Below, piece after piece: positions 30,816 through 42,926 of a stretch of 64,000 nucleotides of DNA; the stretch's first letter is position 1; every line of letters starts with the position of its first letter. The translations under genes and the position numbers were made by a program. This stretch comes from Blepharisma japonicum. Its lineage: Eukaryota > Ciliophora > Heterotrichea > Heterotrichida > Blepharismidae. The DNA is taken from the NCBI GenBank assembly GCA_949751835.1, contig CATKHK010000011.1, positions 372,327 to 436,326 on the forward strand. The letters are read 5' to 3'. The notes beneath the pieces are model-generated. The model did no database searches, was not told the DNA's origin, and saw only the letters and a list, made by a program, of their open reading frames with translations.

Positions 30816-32009
30816 TTACTCTTCTTCTAAAGGTAACGGGACTCCCATGAATTTAAACCCTTCTTTGAGTTTATTAATGCATTCGTACATGTCTTCAGCA
30901 TAGAGCTCTCCAATATTTCCCAATCTGAATGAAGGTGCCTTGCTAAGTTTTCCAGGATAGATAACAATGTTCCTTTCTGCCAAATAGTCATATAATACTT
31001 TGAAATTGAATTTAGGGTGTGATGGCTGCATAAATGTGGTAATGCAGACTCCTTGGTTCTGTGGATCTACATACAATTTGAATCCAAGCTTTCTCATTTC
31101 TTCTGATAAAATTCTTTGGTTGTTTCTGTATCTTTCCCCTCTTGCTTTGACTCCTCCTTCAGCTTCGTGCTCAACTAAAGCTTGATGGAAAGCAGCCATG
31201 ACATGAGTTGGAGGGGTAAATCTGAACTGCCCAGGGTTGCTCAATTGGTAATCCCACTGTTCGTATAGATCAAGGCCTAATGATCTTGAGTTTCCTTGGC
31301 ATTGCATTAAATCGCTAAGCTTTGCAATTACAAAGGCAAAACCAGGGACTCCTTGAATCATCTTGTTAGAAGAGCTTATAAGATAATTGACGTGGCCTTC
31401 ATATAAATCCAGATGAACAGCTCCAAAGCTACTCATTCCGTCCACAATGTAAATCAAGTTAGGGTTGTGTTCATGAACCACCTTTCCAATTTCCAAGCAT
31501 GGATTGATGATCCCTGTTGTGGTTTCTGAATGGATGACTGATACATGGGTTATCTGATGGTGCTCGTTAAGCTGCCTTTTTATGTCGGCAGGATTGACTA
31601 TTTCTGAGTCTGCGTATCTAAGGACAATGTGTGGGATGCCCAATACTTCGCAGATTTTTACTTGTCTTTCACCATAGGACCCATTGGCAACAATCAGCAT
31701 TCTCTGAGATCGGTCACCTGGGTCAAGACGAGGAAAAGCAGTCCCCAAGCATGATTCCACAGCATATGTGCCGTTTCCTTGTACAAGCACTGCGGCGTAA
31801 TCTTTAGGTTTAACATCAGCAATTTTCAATAGTCTAACTTTTATATCTTCGACAATTTTCCCAAAGTCAGGATCACGAGAGCCAAAGTCGTACATCATGG
31901 CTTCTCTGACTGTCCGAGAGGTGTTAAGTGGGCCAGGGGTGAAGAGCTTGACTGGAGGCTTGTTAGTAATACTGAACAATCTGTGGAGTGCGGCTGCTCT
32001 TCGGAACAT
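30816..32009 (-). CDS. 2-aminoethylphosphonate:pyruvate transaminase (PhnW-like), mitochondrial
   Basis: This 397-residue PLP enzyme is of aminotransferase class V. It matches PhnW, which converts 2-aminoethylphosphonate and pyruvate to phosphonoacetaldehyde and alanine. Diagnostic segments are KLFTPGPLNTSRTVREAMMY with DFGSRDPDF, LVQGNGTYAVESCLGTAFPR, VSVIHSETTTGIINP, IVDGMSSFGAVHLD (PLP-binding Asp190), SSSNKMIQGVPGFAF (Schiff-base Lys216) and QFRFTPPTHVMAAFHQAL. These separate it from alanine-glyoxylate transaminase. The N-terminus MFRRAAALHRLFSITNK looks like a mitochondrial presequence. Ciliates are rich in 2-aminoethylphosphonate lipids, so a catabolic or recycling enzyme makes sense. 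No PhnX or PhnY homologue lies nearby. Confidence 0.92.
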   Translation of the reverse strand: MFRRAAALHRLFSITNKPPVKLFTPGPLNTSRTVREAMMYDFGSRDPDFGKIVEDIKVRLLKIADVKPKDYAAVLVQGNGTYAVESCLGTAFPRLDPGDRSQRMLIVANGSYGERQVKICEVLGIPHIVLRYADSEIVNPADIKRQLNEHHQITHVSVIHSETTTGIINPCLEIGKVVHEHNPNLIYIVDGMSSFGAVHLDLYEGHVNYLISSSNKMIQGVPGFAFVIAKLSDLMQCQGNSRSLGLDLYEQWDYQLSNPGQFRFTPPTHVMAAFHQALVEHEAEGGVKARGERYRNNQRILSEEMRKLGFKLYVDPQNQGVCITTFMQPSHPKFNFKVLYDYLAERNIVIYPGKLSKAPSFRLGNIGELYAEDMYECINKLKEGFKFMGVPLPLEEE

Positions 32010-32356
32010 TTATTATATATGGTTAGTGGATTTAGATTTCAAATGCTGGAAAACAAAGAAAAAATTAATAGCAGGAGTAGCTGTCAGATGATTTTGGGCA
32101 AAATTTTATTTTTTTGAACTCTAAGCTAATATGGATTTGGATCCTTATCTATGACGTAATTTTTAGAAACCAATAAAATAGATTTTAGATATTTTAATAT
32201 TATAATTATAATAATATTTATAAAAATTTTATTGAAGGAGTTTTCATTTTATTTAAGTATTATGAGAATAAAATATTTTATCTGTTTTGACTTTTGAAAG
32301 CTAAATAGGTATCTAGTTGAAATATATAAATTAAAATATAAACATAATTAAACTAC
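32010..32356. other. AT-rich intergenic region
   Basis: About 350 bp lies between the start of the PhnW-like gene and the stop of the guanylyl cyclase gene, both on the minus strand. It is AT-rich, with no frame that looks coding and no recognisable RNA gene. It should hold the promoter and 5' leader of the PhnW-like gene. Confidence 0.5.
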
Positions 32357-35300
32357 TTAAAATTCAATATCGTCAGCCAATTTTGCTCTTACGAAAAATG
32401 AATTCAACGATCGATTCACAGGCTGATGAGTCACAACTTTATTGAAAACGTAGTCAAACCTATCAGGGCAATGCGTCTCCAAAAGTGCTTTTGTCACCTC
32501 ACTCACATTTATTTTTCCTGCAAACCCATTGCTTTCCATTTTATTTGCAATATCAACATCAGGTCCATATATATCATATCTCACAATATTAGTCCCAGTA
32601 ATTCCAGCAGTGACTTCTCCGGTATGGAGCCCAATTCTCATATTTAAGCTCATATTTTTGCTTCTATTGATTCTTTTAATGCATTTTATCATATCTAAAG
32701 CCATATTAATCATATTTGTAACCTCTCTAGCTATATTTCTTGTATAGCCTTCATCCCCACTATCACTGAAGCTAAGAACAACATAGCAATCTCCAATAGT
32801 GTGAACTTTATAAACGTTATTTTTCATACATAAATGATCAAAGTTTGAAAAAAGCTTGGAAAGCATGCTGACAACTTCAATAGGCTTTTTATCGGAAGAA
32901 TATGCAGTAAAGCCAACGATATCAGCAAAAATTACAGTAACGTCTGCATATTTATCAGTTGTTGTAACATTATTATGCAAATTTTTAACAACCGAAGGAG
33001 GCATCATTTGGCTGAGTAGCTTTTCGGTATTTTGGATATCTCTTTGAGCCATTCTACTTAAATTGTAATTTCTTCTATTATTGTATTCTCTCATATAGCT
33101 CGCTGCACCATTAATAAAGGTAAAAATGATCACAAAAAATGTAGCTTCAATTGATTTTGAATACTCATCTGGATTCAAAATAACAGTTGTTATCCAATGT
33201 ATTATATCACACAATGAAGCTATTAAAATATGCCCAAAAGGTAACCCTGAAATATGATTGATAACTACATTTGTATACATTTCTTCCAGCACAATAACAT
33301 AAAAGAAATCAGACCCAATTCTTGATATTGACAGTGTGCTAATATAGCTTGCTGCCACATAAATAGCCATCACTCCCCAAGGAAACATCATATTTTCATA
33401 CACCTTATTTAAAACTAAAGCCAGTAGCACCATTGCGCCTAGATTTCCAGCCCTTAATCCAATCAAAACTCCAGTCCCAAAACTCGTCATTAATTTGAAT
33501 CCGACAATAAAATTCATCAATAGCACCGCGTATACAATAATAGTCATCCATAATCCCCATTTCATATTATTCATTTCACCTTTTAGCGTTGTAACTCTAT
33601 ACTCATGCTGCATTGCCATTTCTTTAAAGCTGCATGTAAGCCATTGCACAGGTCCTGCAAGCCCAGTATAGTCTTCATCACTATCAAAGCTTTCATATTG
33701 TAATTTATCAATGTCAAAGACTGTACTTGATTCTTTTATATTGGTGTTTTCTTGTTCTGAAGGTAATAAAGGAAGACTTGAAACATTTAGAGATTTGTCT
33801 GGAGGAGGCTGCTGCTGTTGTTGTTGCTGCTGAAATTGGGAAGGGACCATTTCTTCAAATGTGGTGATTCGGCGGTTTTTCTTTTTGGGCTCTTGGTTTT
33901 TTATTATATAGGTATCAAGCATACCTTTACCTTTGGCTTCAACTTTATTTGGGGTGAATATGTAAGGCTCTCCTTTGACGTACTCATAAGTTTCTGATGA
34001 TATTTGGATTTGGCAAGGCTCTTTTAAGGTAGAACACATTCTGCTTGCTGTATTGATGGTATCACCTATTAAAGAAAATTGAGGCTTGTGGTCTCCTACA
34101 ACTCCTGCGATAATTGGGCCGCTGTTGATTCCCATTTTGACTTGGAATTTGTCTCCATTTTTCAAATATACAGGCTCTATTTTTTTAAGAATATTTACAG
34201 CTAATTCCAATACTCTTTGTGCATGATTTTTTTGAAGCAATTTTTGTGAGAGATTTTCCTCACTATCTTTTAGCCCTCCACAAACTAAATAAGTTTTATT
34301 AACAGTCTCTATCTTCGTTACTCCATGTTTATCACACAACCCATCCAAAATTCCAAAGAATTTATCAAGCAAATCAAGAAGCTCATTAGGACTGTGAGTC
34401 ACACAAATTTTATCAAAATTATAAATATCACAGAATAATAATGTAACAATCCCTTGGTCTTCTGCAATATATCTCACTCCTTGTTTAACTCTGTCTTTTA
34501 CGAACCTCGGTAATAAATTTCCTAGGATTTCTTGTCCTTTTTGGAATTGGTGCTCAAGTTTTTTGCGAAGAATGTAATTGGTCCTTCTTGCTTTTTCTAA
34601 AGCATAGCCGACAAAAGCACTGATAATTGTAATACCAACTAAGAGAACTATATAGTTCATAGAAATTATTTCCATGCCAACTGCATCTAGAGATGATGAG
34701 TAATGAGCTAGAACTCTTATAAGATATATCAGTAAAAATAAAATATTGATCAAAAATACTTTATAAGTGCTTACACTAAACAGCACAAAGGTTAATATCG
34801 GGACCAATGCGGTTGTCATTGATCCATCATTTTGATTAATAAACTCAAGAGCAACTTTAATTACCAGTCCAACAACTAAAACAGCAAGCACAATTGGCTC
34901 ATAATATCTCACAAACATTTTTGAATGCACAAAAATAATAAAGCCAAAAAATACTACAACAACACCAGCTCTTATCGCAATCATAGTATTTGTTGATCCC
35001 TGCGTAATGTCATATATAGTTCATATTAAATTCAATATAAATAAAAGGATAAAAATTTTTCTTATAAACTTCATAATTTTATCTGTTGTGAACCTGCTGA
35101 AACTTTTTTCAAGATATATATTGTAAAATTTCAGTGTTAATGCTTTCAGTGAATAATCATTTTTGGGGGCTTCTTCTTCGACTGCTTTCAGCTTGATGCC
35201 TTTAGGATTAAACACATCTGATAGCTTTGTTTTATATTTTGAAGCTCTTGACACGATCAATTGTTTAGCTTCTTCTTGGTCTGGCTGCTCATAAGCAATC

Positions 35301-38300
35301 TCTGGATGTACTTTCCCTATTTTTCTCGATTTTATATGGTCAATTTCTGAAGGAAATCATAGCGCATAAACAAAATCTTTTGCGAGGATAATGACAATAC
35401 AAATGTAAGGAATTAAAGTTCAGCTTAAAAACCAGATCAGCTCATAAAACATGTTTTTAGTAACTCCAGCTAGCTCAGCAGTTGGGAACTTGGTATAATC
35501 GTAAAAGAGCACCAATGGGAAAAATACAGCCAAGCTTAAACTTAAAACAATCAAAAATAGCGAATTTCAGTTATGAGTTTTAGCGAGCATCATATAAGTA
35601 ACAGTCTGCACTATTGAATAAAAGCATACAGTTCCCATCAAGTTGTAGCATTCTGGATCTCCATCAGTAGATATAACTTGGTAAGAATTCAAAGTGATAA
35701 GGAAATAAATAATAATGCTTTGGAAAATTGCTTTAAATGTCCACTTAATAAAAATTTTTGCATTAAACATTTTCGAGTATATCCCATCCTGATACAAAGA
35801 TGGGTTAATCAGCATTTCGTCTGCTTCTAAATCTTTGTCAACAGATCCTACAATAACAATAGGCAAAGACGTCAATGCAACATTATATGATAAAAGCAGC
35901 CAGGAATCATAAAGAGCAGTTCCTGAGTACATATTGACGAAGCTGAAATAAAACATAGGAAGCACCAATATAAAGTTTTTATAAAATGAATACAAAATAA
36001 CAATAGTGATTCTCTGATAATTCCATCTCCCATGCAAAAACAATAAAGGTATCAAGTATTTAAATCTTGCTATTGCGTAATCACTAGAATTTACAGCTTG
36101 TAAGCCTTCTTTTCCACAAATCCCAATCCCTACATGAGCTTCTTGGATCATAGAAACATCATTAGCCCCATCCCCTATCGCAAGTGTAATCGGCGCAAAC
36201 TGAAAATTGCACTTCACAAGTCTGACTACTTCTGATTTTTGTAGTGGAGAAACTCTACAGCAAATTACAGCATGGCATAAACAAGAAAGCATTGCAAAAT
36301 GCTTCATTGCTTGAAGGTCAGAAAATACATATAAAAGGGTTTCTCCATCAATAACAAGTCCAAGGTTCAAGCTGTCAACGTCAATTTCTTTTTCATTGCT
36401 ATTATTATTATTATCTTCTTGGATTCTGATTAAATTTGAAGAATTAGGCTCGATTTCTTTGTAGACATATTTCATTAATGCTTTTTTCAATTGAAGTTTG
36501 GCTGCTTCAAGGGAGTGAGAATTAATGATGATAACTTCCATATCTTGTTTAAGCATTTTGCAGGAGTATCCGATGTTTATGGCTGTTTCTTGTTTATCTC
36601 CGGTAAGAACCCAAACTTTGACACCACCTTCCATTAGGTCAGCTATTGTTTCTGGGACTCCTTCTTGGATTTTGTCTTCTATTGCAGTAGCTCCAATTAG
36701 CTCCATATTCACTTCAATTTCAGCAGCAACTTCATCTAGTCTTTTTTGTCTGTCTGCCATTGCATTTTTTGCAGCCTGCCATTTTCTTTCAAAATCTTGT
36801 GACTCAGCCTTTGTGAGCTCTCTTTTTGCCAATACAAGTGTTCTAAGTCCTTGCACTGAGTAATCATATAGCTGCTTATTTAATTCACTTTTTTCAGCTT
36901 CAGAAGCATTAACTCTTTCTAAGATAATATTATCAGCGCCTTTGCAATATAAAATAGGAGGTCTTGATGGCTCAGTCAAAGACTCAAGGATCACTGACAT
37001 TCTTTTTCTTGTCGAATTAAATTCATTGACGCCTACAACTTTATATTCAAATGTTTCATTGTTTATTCTGACTGCTATATATCCAGGTTTTGATTTAGTA
37101 AAAGAATATCCTAAAGCATGAGCTGCTATTACAAGAGCTTCTTCATCAGGAGATGCTGCTTGGTAGATGAGCTCTCCTTGCTTTCCTTTATCAGGAATAA
37201 CAGTATGGCATGTAGACAAAAGTTCGAGAAATTCGCTAATCTCTCTTTTTCTTGGGCCCCTTAAATCAGTTAAAAATGAAGTATCGTAAAATTTGAATTG
37301 TGGGTGAGGGTTAATTGAAATATCAGCTCTTTCAGTGTTACCCTCAGTTTCCATTGAGCCATATATTTTGCCTTTGATTGAACACATTTTAAATTCCATT
37401 TGATTTTCGGTTAGCGTGCCTGTTTTGTCTGAGAAAATGTACTCAATTTGTCCTAAATCTTCATTGAGATCGCCAGTTTTAGCTATAGCTGGCCTATCAA
37501 TTGGTTCATAGTACATCCTTAAATCCCACTGTATAAACTTTGCTTGTATGACCCTAACAATGTCCATTGTCACATACAGGGAAATCGGAACCAAGCTGTT
37601 GTATAGGATTAAAAACGTTATTAAATTGAGGACTGACATCGCAGAATTACTGTCTCCTGTAAAAAACTCTACAGCGTCTTGATTCTGATAGTTATATGTA
37701 ATAGAAATACTTGCTGAAAGGAAAGAAATCACTAGTAAAATTGTAAAGACTATACTCAAATATCTATTAACCCTCCTTTCTACATTGCTTCTTTTATGAG
37801 GAGGCATTTTTGAATTCATCATCAGCTTAGTATCAATCCCTGTAAAAATTGCACACCCTAGCACCCAATTTGTATTTTTAACAGTACTGCCTCTAAGTAA
37901 AATATTCCCATTATCAATCGGAACTGCCTTTGGGTGGCCTTTTAAAATGAGACTTCCTTCAAAAGAATATAAGCGATTATTAGGATGTTCACTTTTTAGT
38001 TTGCTGCTATCAAGTTTATATATCATTTTCATTGCAGACTCAAGTCCTCCTTCAAAAATTGCTGAAGTCTCAGGCAATGAATTTCTGATTTTCAAATTCG
38101 TTTCTCCATCCAAATTTGATGTTTCTATATAACATATATGCTCTTCATGAGATGTGGCAAAAATGACTAAATCTGCTGGGATTGCTGAGTCGCTTTCAAG
38201 CAGAACTAAGCTCCCAACCTGCAGCTGCATTCATTTGACTGTCTCAAAAGTGCCGATTTCTTCATTTCAAATCTTAACCTCACTGTTATTTAGTTCTTTA

Positions 38301-38620
38301 TCACTTTTTCTTCTTCTGTAGTCTTGATACGCATCTTTAATTAGTGTAACAGTAAGAACAAGTGAAAGGGGAGCTATTGTGGCCCAAGAAGACGTTGGAG
38401 ATAGATTAAGAGGTAAAATTTGAAAAATTGAAACAATTAAAAACCATATGTTTGCCACTCTGTGAAATTGTTCGAAAAGATTTTTTGGAATAAGGGTTAT
38501 AGTAGTGTACTTTGCCGTTGTGATAAAATTATTCGGAAATATGTTGGCGTTATCATTTCGGCCTCTGTTTAGAGCGATCTCGCGAAATTCTGAGGCATCT
38601 CTATTTTTCCTGTCTACCAT
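32357..38620 (-). CDS. P4-ATPase/guanylyl cyclase fusion
   Basis: This single frame of 2087 residues is held together by six UGA (Trp) codons. The N-terminal half is a P4-type ATPase (lipid flippase family). It has DGETN in the actuator loop, PISL in TM4, phosphorylation site [15 protein letters not shown] (Asp near 398) and hinge [18 protein letters not shown], so catalytic motifs look intact. The C-terminal half has two six-TM cassettes, each followed by a class III cyclase domain. The first, about 1390-1580, has Glu (KIETVN) and Ser ([13 protein letters not shown]) at base-selecting positions, typical of GTP use. The second, about 1880-2060, keeps both metal-binding Asp ([17 protein letters not shown]). 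This inverted C1/C2 layout is the known ciliate and apicomplexan guanylyl cyclase. A poly-Gln run lies in the linker. Confidence 0.95.
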
Positions 38621-39739
38621 TAATAGCTTTTTAAATATAATAAAAAAACAAAGTTATTTCTTTATCTTCAGTTAAGATCTGATAAATGCACAAAGTCAAA
38701 CTTTTGGAACTGAATATTTAAATAAAAATAAATATTTTATAATTCCATGATTAATATATCGTAATAATTAAAAGTTAGATAGGGTTGAAAATAGAGATAT
38801 TTATAAGCTCAATAAAATATTTATGTGAGAAAGATTTAAACATATATATCGATTATTATAAGGGAATAGATCTTTTTTAATAGAACCAGTTTTTCAAGTG
38901 AGCAGAATATTTGCTATCAAAGAAAATATATGAATGTCTTTAAAGATATGCACTTTATTAATAAAGGGGCGGCTAATCATATAAAATATTGCTAAATTTT
39001 ATACTATTAATTCAAGATAACTGATAAAATTGGAAATTATATGGCTTTCGCTGAAGTGTATATAGAATAGTTAAGGAATAGATTAAGAAAATAGCTTTTA
39101 ATTAGCAAATCAAGTTCTTAGATGTAAGAGCATCAATTCAAATTTATGAATCTATAGCTTTATTCTTGCTTAAATTTTATAGCCTTGTACAGATAGTGCA
39201 AAAGCTAGCAAATCTTTATTTTGTGTACTATCTAAATTAATCTATCTATTTGATAACTGTTAGCAACAATTTTTTCCCTGAGGGAGTTATAGCTGTAATA
39301 AGATATATGTAAATTTAATTAGTAAAGATGATTTATTTTTTTATCCACTTCGCCAAATTGATCATTTAAAATCTAATAAGATAGTTTAACTGCAACGCTC
39401 ATCGTAAATTTCTGAGAATTTTAAAAATAAAACCCAAGAAACTGGCGGTAATTTATTTACTCATTTTTCTTTAAACATATAGATTTAGAAATCATTATAT
39501 TATTAATCGGTTTTCGCCCTACTATAGGACCAACAAAAACTTCCCTTAAATTCATTTTTTCTTTCATCTTCAACTACGTCCCTAATTTATTTAAGAAATC
39601 ATTATATAATGCACTTAAGCTACTTTTCTTGATTATAATCCCACAAAATTTTCAAAATTATGATTTTTACTATATCAAAGCTCATCACTATAGATGTTAA
39701 TATTAACTACTAAGTTCAGATATTCGTTTCCCATCCATT
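38621..39739. other. Long AT-rich non-coding spacer
   Basis: At 1.1 kb this is the longest gap in the window. It separates the divergent guanylyl cyclase and MRH/ATG27-like genes. It is strongly AT-rich, with UAA and UAG scattered in every frame. A short near-repeat (TTTAGAAATCATTATAT and TTAAGAAATCATTATAT, around 39483 and 39591) and a few small hairpins are visible. No RNA gene or element termini could be identified. Confidence 0.5.
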
Positions 39740-40504
39740 ATGCTTTTTTTGATTTTATTCTCACTCACATCAGCTGCTAGCCTATCTTGGACAGACCCTT
39801 CATCATCAGCAGTCTACTCTTGGGACTCTTTGCAGCGCCCTTATGATCAGCCATGAAAAGTGAATTCAGGTGACGCTGCCTCAATCTACACTGTTTATGT
39901 TTTTAATTTTGGACAGAATGTTCCTCAGCTTTGTGGAGCCCAAGACGTGGCGGCTGTAGAAGTTGTACAAATGTATGACGATTTATTTGAATCTTGCGAT
40001 GTATTAGGAAGAAAAGAAATGATTGCTTATGACCTTATTAAATCAGATCTTCCTGAAGCAGGTTTTAAAATAACTTATCAGGGAGGAGATCTTTGTTATG
40101 ATGGCTTTGATTTAAATCGACAAATCACTTTTAAACTTCATTGCAGCGATGTTGACAGCGATTGGGAAGTTGTAGAAGAATCTGGGAGTGGGACTTGCCA
40201 TGTATTTTTGTCTAAAAACACACCTTTTGGCTGCCCTATTTCTGGTGGGAGTAGCGGACATATAGGATGGTGGTGGCTTATTGGCGTCTGCGCACTATTT
40301 TGGCTTTATTTTGCAGGAGGAATGGCTATAAATTTTTTAAGGGGAAAAACAGGAGATGATATGATCCCTCATTATGCTTTTTGGGTCTCAATTTCTAATC
40401 ATTTGCAAGAATTTGTAGGCTTAGCTACAACTAAAGCAAAATCAGGAATAGAAGCAGTTAAAGAAAAAATAGCAAAGCGGAACACTAACTATGAAATGGT
40501 CTAA
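39740..40504 (+). CDS. MRH/ATG27-like type I membrane protein
   Basis: This 254-residue protein has a signal peptide (MLFLILFSLTSAASL) and a lumenal Cys-containing domain at about residues 40-165. The domain has the look of a mannose-6-phosphate-receptor-homology fold (FKITYQGGDLCYDGFDLNRQ, then ITFKLHCSDVDSDWEVVEES). One membrane helix (WWWLIGVCALFWLYFAGGMA) follows, then a cytosolic tail with the pattern IPHYAFWVSI seen after the helix of ATG27 and cation-dependent M6P receptor relatives. The tail ends NYEMV, a YxxPhi sorting signal for AP adaptors. One UGA (Trp) lies near residue 39. Such proteins cycle between TGN, endosomes and autophagic membranes. The family call is good; the exact orthology is open. 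Confidence 0.75.
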
Positions 40505-40561
40505 ATATAAAATCTAAAATTATTAATTTAGCTTACACTGCATTGTATCTATAACAATTAT

Positions 40562-41773
40562 TTATGGGAGCTTTTCTTTTTTATACCTTTCTATTATTTT
40601 CTCTTCAAAATGTTTTGCTTCTAACAAGATAAGTTCAGAATTTTCGTTTTCTTTTGCGAGTATTTCTTTTTGTTCTTTAAGATGGATTAGTCGCTGTGTT
40701 TTTCTGTTTTTTTCTGCTTCTGACATTCTCTTTTTCTGTTCTTGCTCATCTATTTGTCTCTGAAACTTTTCTTCTTCTATTTTATCTTTTAAAAGTTGAA
40801 TTTTGTCGTTATATAGATTTTTGATATTTTCGATTATAAGTTTCTTTTCAACGTCTTTTACTTCTTTTTGTTCTTTTATTATTTTACTGTCCTCAATAAT
40901 TTTTTGTCGTTTGTATTTTTGAAATGTTGATTCCACTGATTTTTTTAGCCGAAATTTGCAAGTTTCGAGATATAGCTCAGTGGATTTTTTTACTCTTGAC
41001 ATTTCTTCTTCAAAGTTCTTTTGCCTTATTTCTTCACGCTTTTTTTCTTTATCTTTATTATTGATTCTTAGCCTTTCCCTTTTAGATCTTTGATACGGAG
41101 CCTAAATAAAATTTACAGTTTGCTTTTTTCCTAACTCCCGCTCAAGGATTTCTTGAAATTCATTAGTTTTAAACTGGAAAAATTGCTGAATTTCTTTTTG
41201 GTCTATATTACTTAATTCTCCAGGATATTTGGAAGCATATACGTGATGAATGCACTTCAAAAGATCATTTGAAATAAGCTGTGTCAAATGAATAGCTTCA
41301 TCATTAGCTTGCTTTGAGTTAGATGATCTAGATCTCTGCAATTTGGCGCTTTGAGGGCGCTTTATTGATTTCTTTTTATAAGGACTATTAAGGATCTTTT
41401 GATTTGTTGTGATTTTTGGTGTATCATGTCTTATTACAGTTCCTAAACTTGGGTAACTTTCTGTACTTTTTGATTCTAAATAGAATTTACTTATTGATTT
41501 ACTCCTATCTAATTGGAGTCTGGGAACAGAAGGTCTATCATTATCTGGTAAATCACCAACGTCTTCTACCTCTGTTATCTGGGATTCTGAAACTTCATCT
41601 CTAATAAAGCCTGCACTTTCAACGTAGATTTCACTGTTATCGCCCAAAATATGTGAGAGTCTATTCATAACTGAGTCACTTGAAATATCACTGATATTTC
41701 TTGATTCATTTGAGGACAATAAATGATTTTTACGAAATTTTGAATTCTTTTCGGAATCCTTTTGGTTTTCCAT
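40562..41773 (-). CDS. Coiled-coil protein, unknown
   Basis: This 398-residue protein forms by splicing a 15-nt intron at 41102-41116, which joins two frames otherwise split by UAG. The N-terminal 150 residues are Ser-rich and look disordered (SNESRNISDISSDSVMNRLS, RPQSAKLQRSRSSNS). A helical part lies at about 160-219. The C-terminal 180 residues are a continuous charged helix (KIIKEQKEVKDVEKKLIIEN, EEEKFQRQIDEQEQKKRMSE) typical of single alpha-helix or coiled-coil proteins of cytoskeleton and cilia. No UGA codon occurs. No family is recognised. It is convergent with the ATG27-like gene (57 bp). Confidence 0.7.
41102..41116 (-). other. 15-nt intron in coiled-coil gene
   Basis: On the minus strand it reads GTAAATTTTATTTAG, phase 0. 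Splicing joins LGKKQT to APYQRSKRERLR in frame. Confidence 0.87.
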
Positions 41774-42395
41774 TTAAATTATTTTATTTATCTTGGTTTG
41801 AAAAGACTAAATGAGAGGAATTATGTCATAAAATCATTCTGATATGCTATTTCAAGATATTGAAGAAATTTATTAAATTAAAATTAATTGAAGCGCTGTT
41901 TGCTAACTTTAAAGTAATTGAAAAATGATTTTGTAAAATTTAAAGGATAGGTGATAGCAATAAATTACTATTATTTTTTAATCTCCTGTCATAGAGCATC
42001 CAATAAGCCAACATGAAACTCATTTTCCTCCAATTTAAAACCTATTCAAATTAGGTAAAAAGCTGAAATTTATTTTTTACAAATAATTTTGTATTAGATG
42101 AAAATTTACAGACATTGAACAAAGAACATTGAGAATTTAATGGAAACAGTTGAAATTAATTTTTACTATGGGATTAAGAAAATTTATGCTAAAGTATTCA
42201 TCAGGCTAAGCCAAAATCAAAATAATTTAGCAATTTTTAATATTGTAAAAAAATAATTTTCATAAAATAATTTAGAATTTGCTTAGTATAAAATGATTAT
42301 TAAATTTTTAATTTAAAGTATGATTGGTACTTTCGTTGAATTAGGCTGTCCGTTAGTGTAAAATTTCTCAAAATAATGGATGGTTTTTATAATAA
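41774..42395. other. AT-rich intergenic region before centrin
   Basis: About 620 bp of AT-rich DNA lies between the divergent coiled-coil gene and centrin. There is no coding frame in either code and no RNA gene that I can recognise. It should hold the centrin promoter, which may be strong given the codon use of centrin. Confidence 0.5.
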
Positions 42396-42926
42396 ATGTC
42401 AAAAAGAGGAGCAGCAGCCAAAGAGGACCCTAAGAAAGGACCAGCAAGAGGAAAATCCCCAGCCAAAAAGGCTCCAGAGACCACCAACCTTACTGAGGAC
42501 GAAATCAAAGAAATCAAGGAAGCCTTCGATCTCTTCGACTCAGATAACTCTGGGACCATCGATCCTAAAGAAATTAACGCAGCCCTTGCATCTCTTGGAC
42601 AAGATAGAACTCCAACTATCTTCAGACTTCTTGCAGGAATTGAAGAACTTGGAGCAGCCATCACTTTTGATGATTTCTTAGGCCACATTAGCGAAAGGCT
42701 TGGCCACAGAAACAGCAAAGAAGGTATCCAAAGGATTTTCGATCTCTTTGATGCTGATGGATCAAGCTCAATCAACGTTAAAAACTTAGCTAGAGTTGCC
42801 AGAGAACTCGGAGAAAGCATGACTGAAGAAGAACTCCAAGAAGCTCTTGCTAAAGTATCTGCTGATAAGAAAGCAATGACTATTGACGACTTTTACGCAG
42901 TTATGACTAAGAAGATTTATGGCTAA
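42396..42926 (+). CDS. Centrin
   Basis: This 176-residue centrin-type calcium-binding protein has a basic N-terminal tail (about 30 residues, [15 protein letters not shown]). EF-hand 1 ([12 protein letters not shown], 48-59) is canonical. EF-hand 2 has lost its ligands ([12 protein letters not shown]). EF-hand 3 ([12 protein letters not shown], 119-130) has Asn in place of the final Glu. EF-hand 4 is degenerate ([12 protein letters not shown]). It lacks the usual terminal Tyr but ends in a similar helix. Centrins build basal bodies and contractile myonemes, which are prominent in heterotrichs. It has no Trp. A GC-richer third-position bias suggests high expression. An overlapping plus-strand frame from 42376 is a shadow. 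Confidence 0.9.
   Translation: MSKRGAAAKEDPKKGPARGKSPAKKAPETTNLTEDEIKEIKEAFDLFDSDNSGTIDPKEINAALASLGQDRTPTIFRLLAGIEELGAAITFDDFLGHISERLGHRNSKEGIQRIFDLFDADGSSSINVKNLARVARELGESMTEEELQEALAKVSADKKAMTIDDFYAVMTKKIYG

Noticed and set aside
30816-32009. Alanine-glyoxylate aminotransferase
   Set aside because: Same superfamily, but the motif set TPGPLNTSRTV, GSRDPDF and RFTPPTHV is that of 2-aminoethylphosphonate transaminase.
33780-33850. Poly-Gln run in the cyclase linker as an expanded microsatellite of interest
   Set aside because: It is short and lies in a linker between the domains; such runs are ordinary in ciliate proteins.
38621-42395. Transposon or germline-limited element in the long spacers
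   Set aside because: No transposase fragment, no terminal inverted repeats and no clear TA-bounded repeats could be found by reading.
42376-42681. Plus-strand 101-residue frame overlapping centrin
   Set aside because: It is the centrin gene read in another frame, rich in Lys and Gln by composition only.
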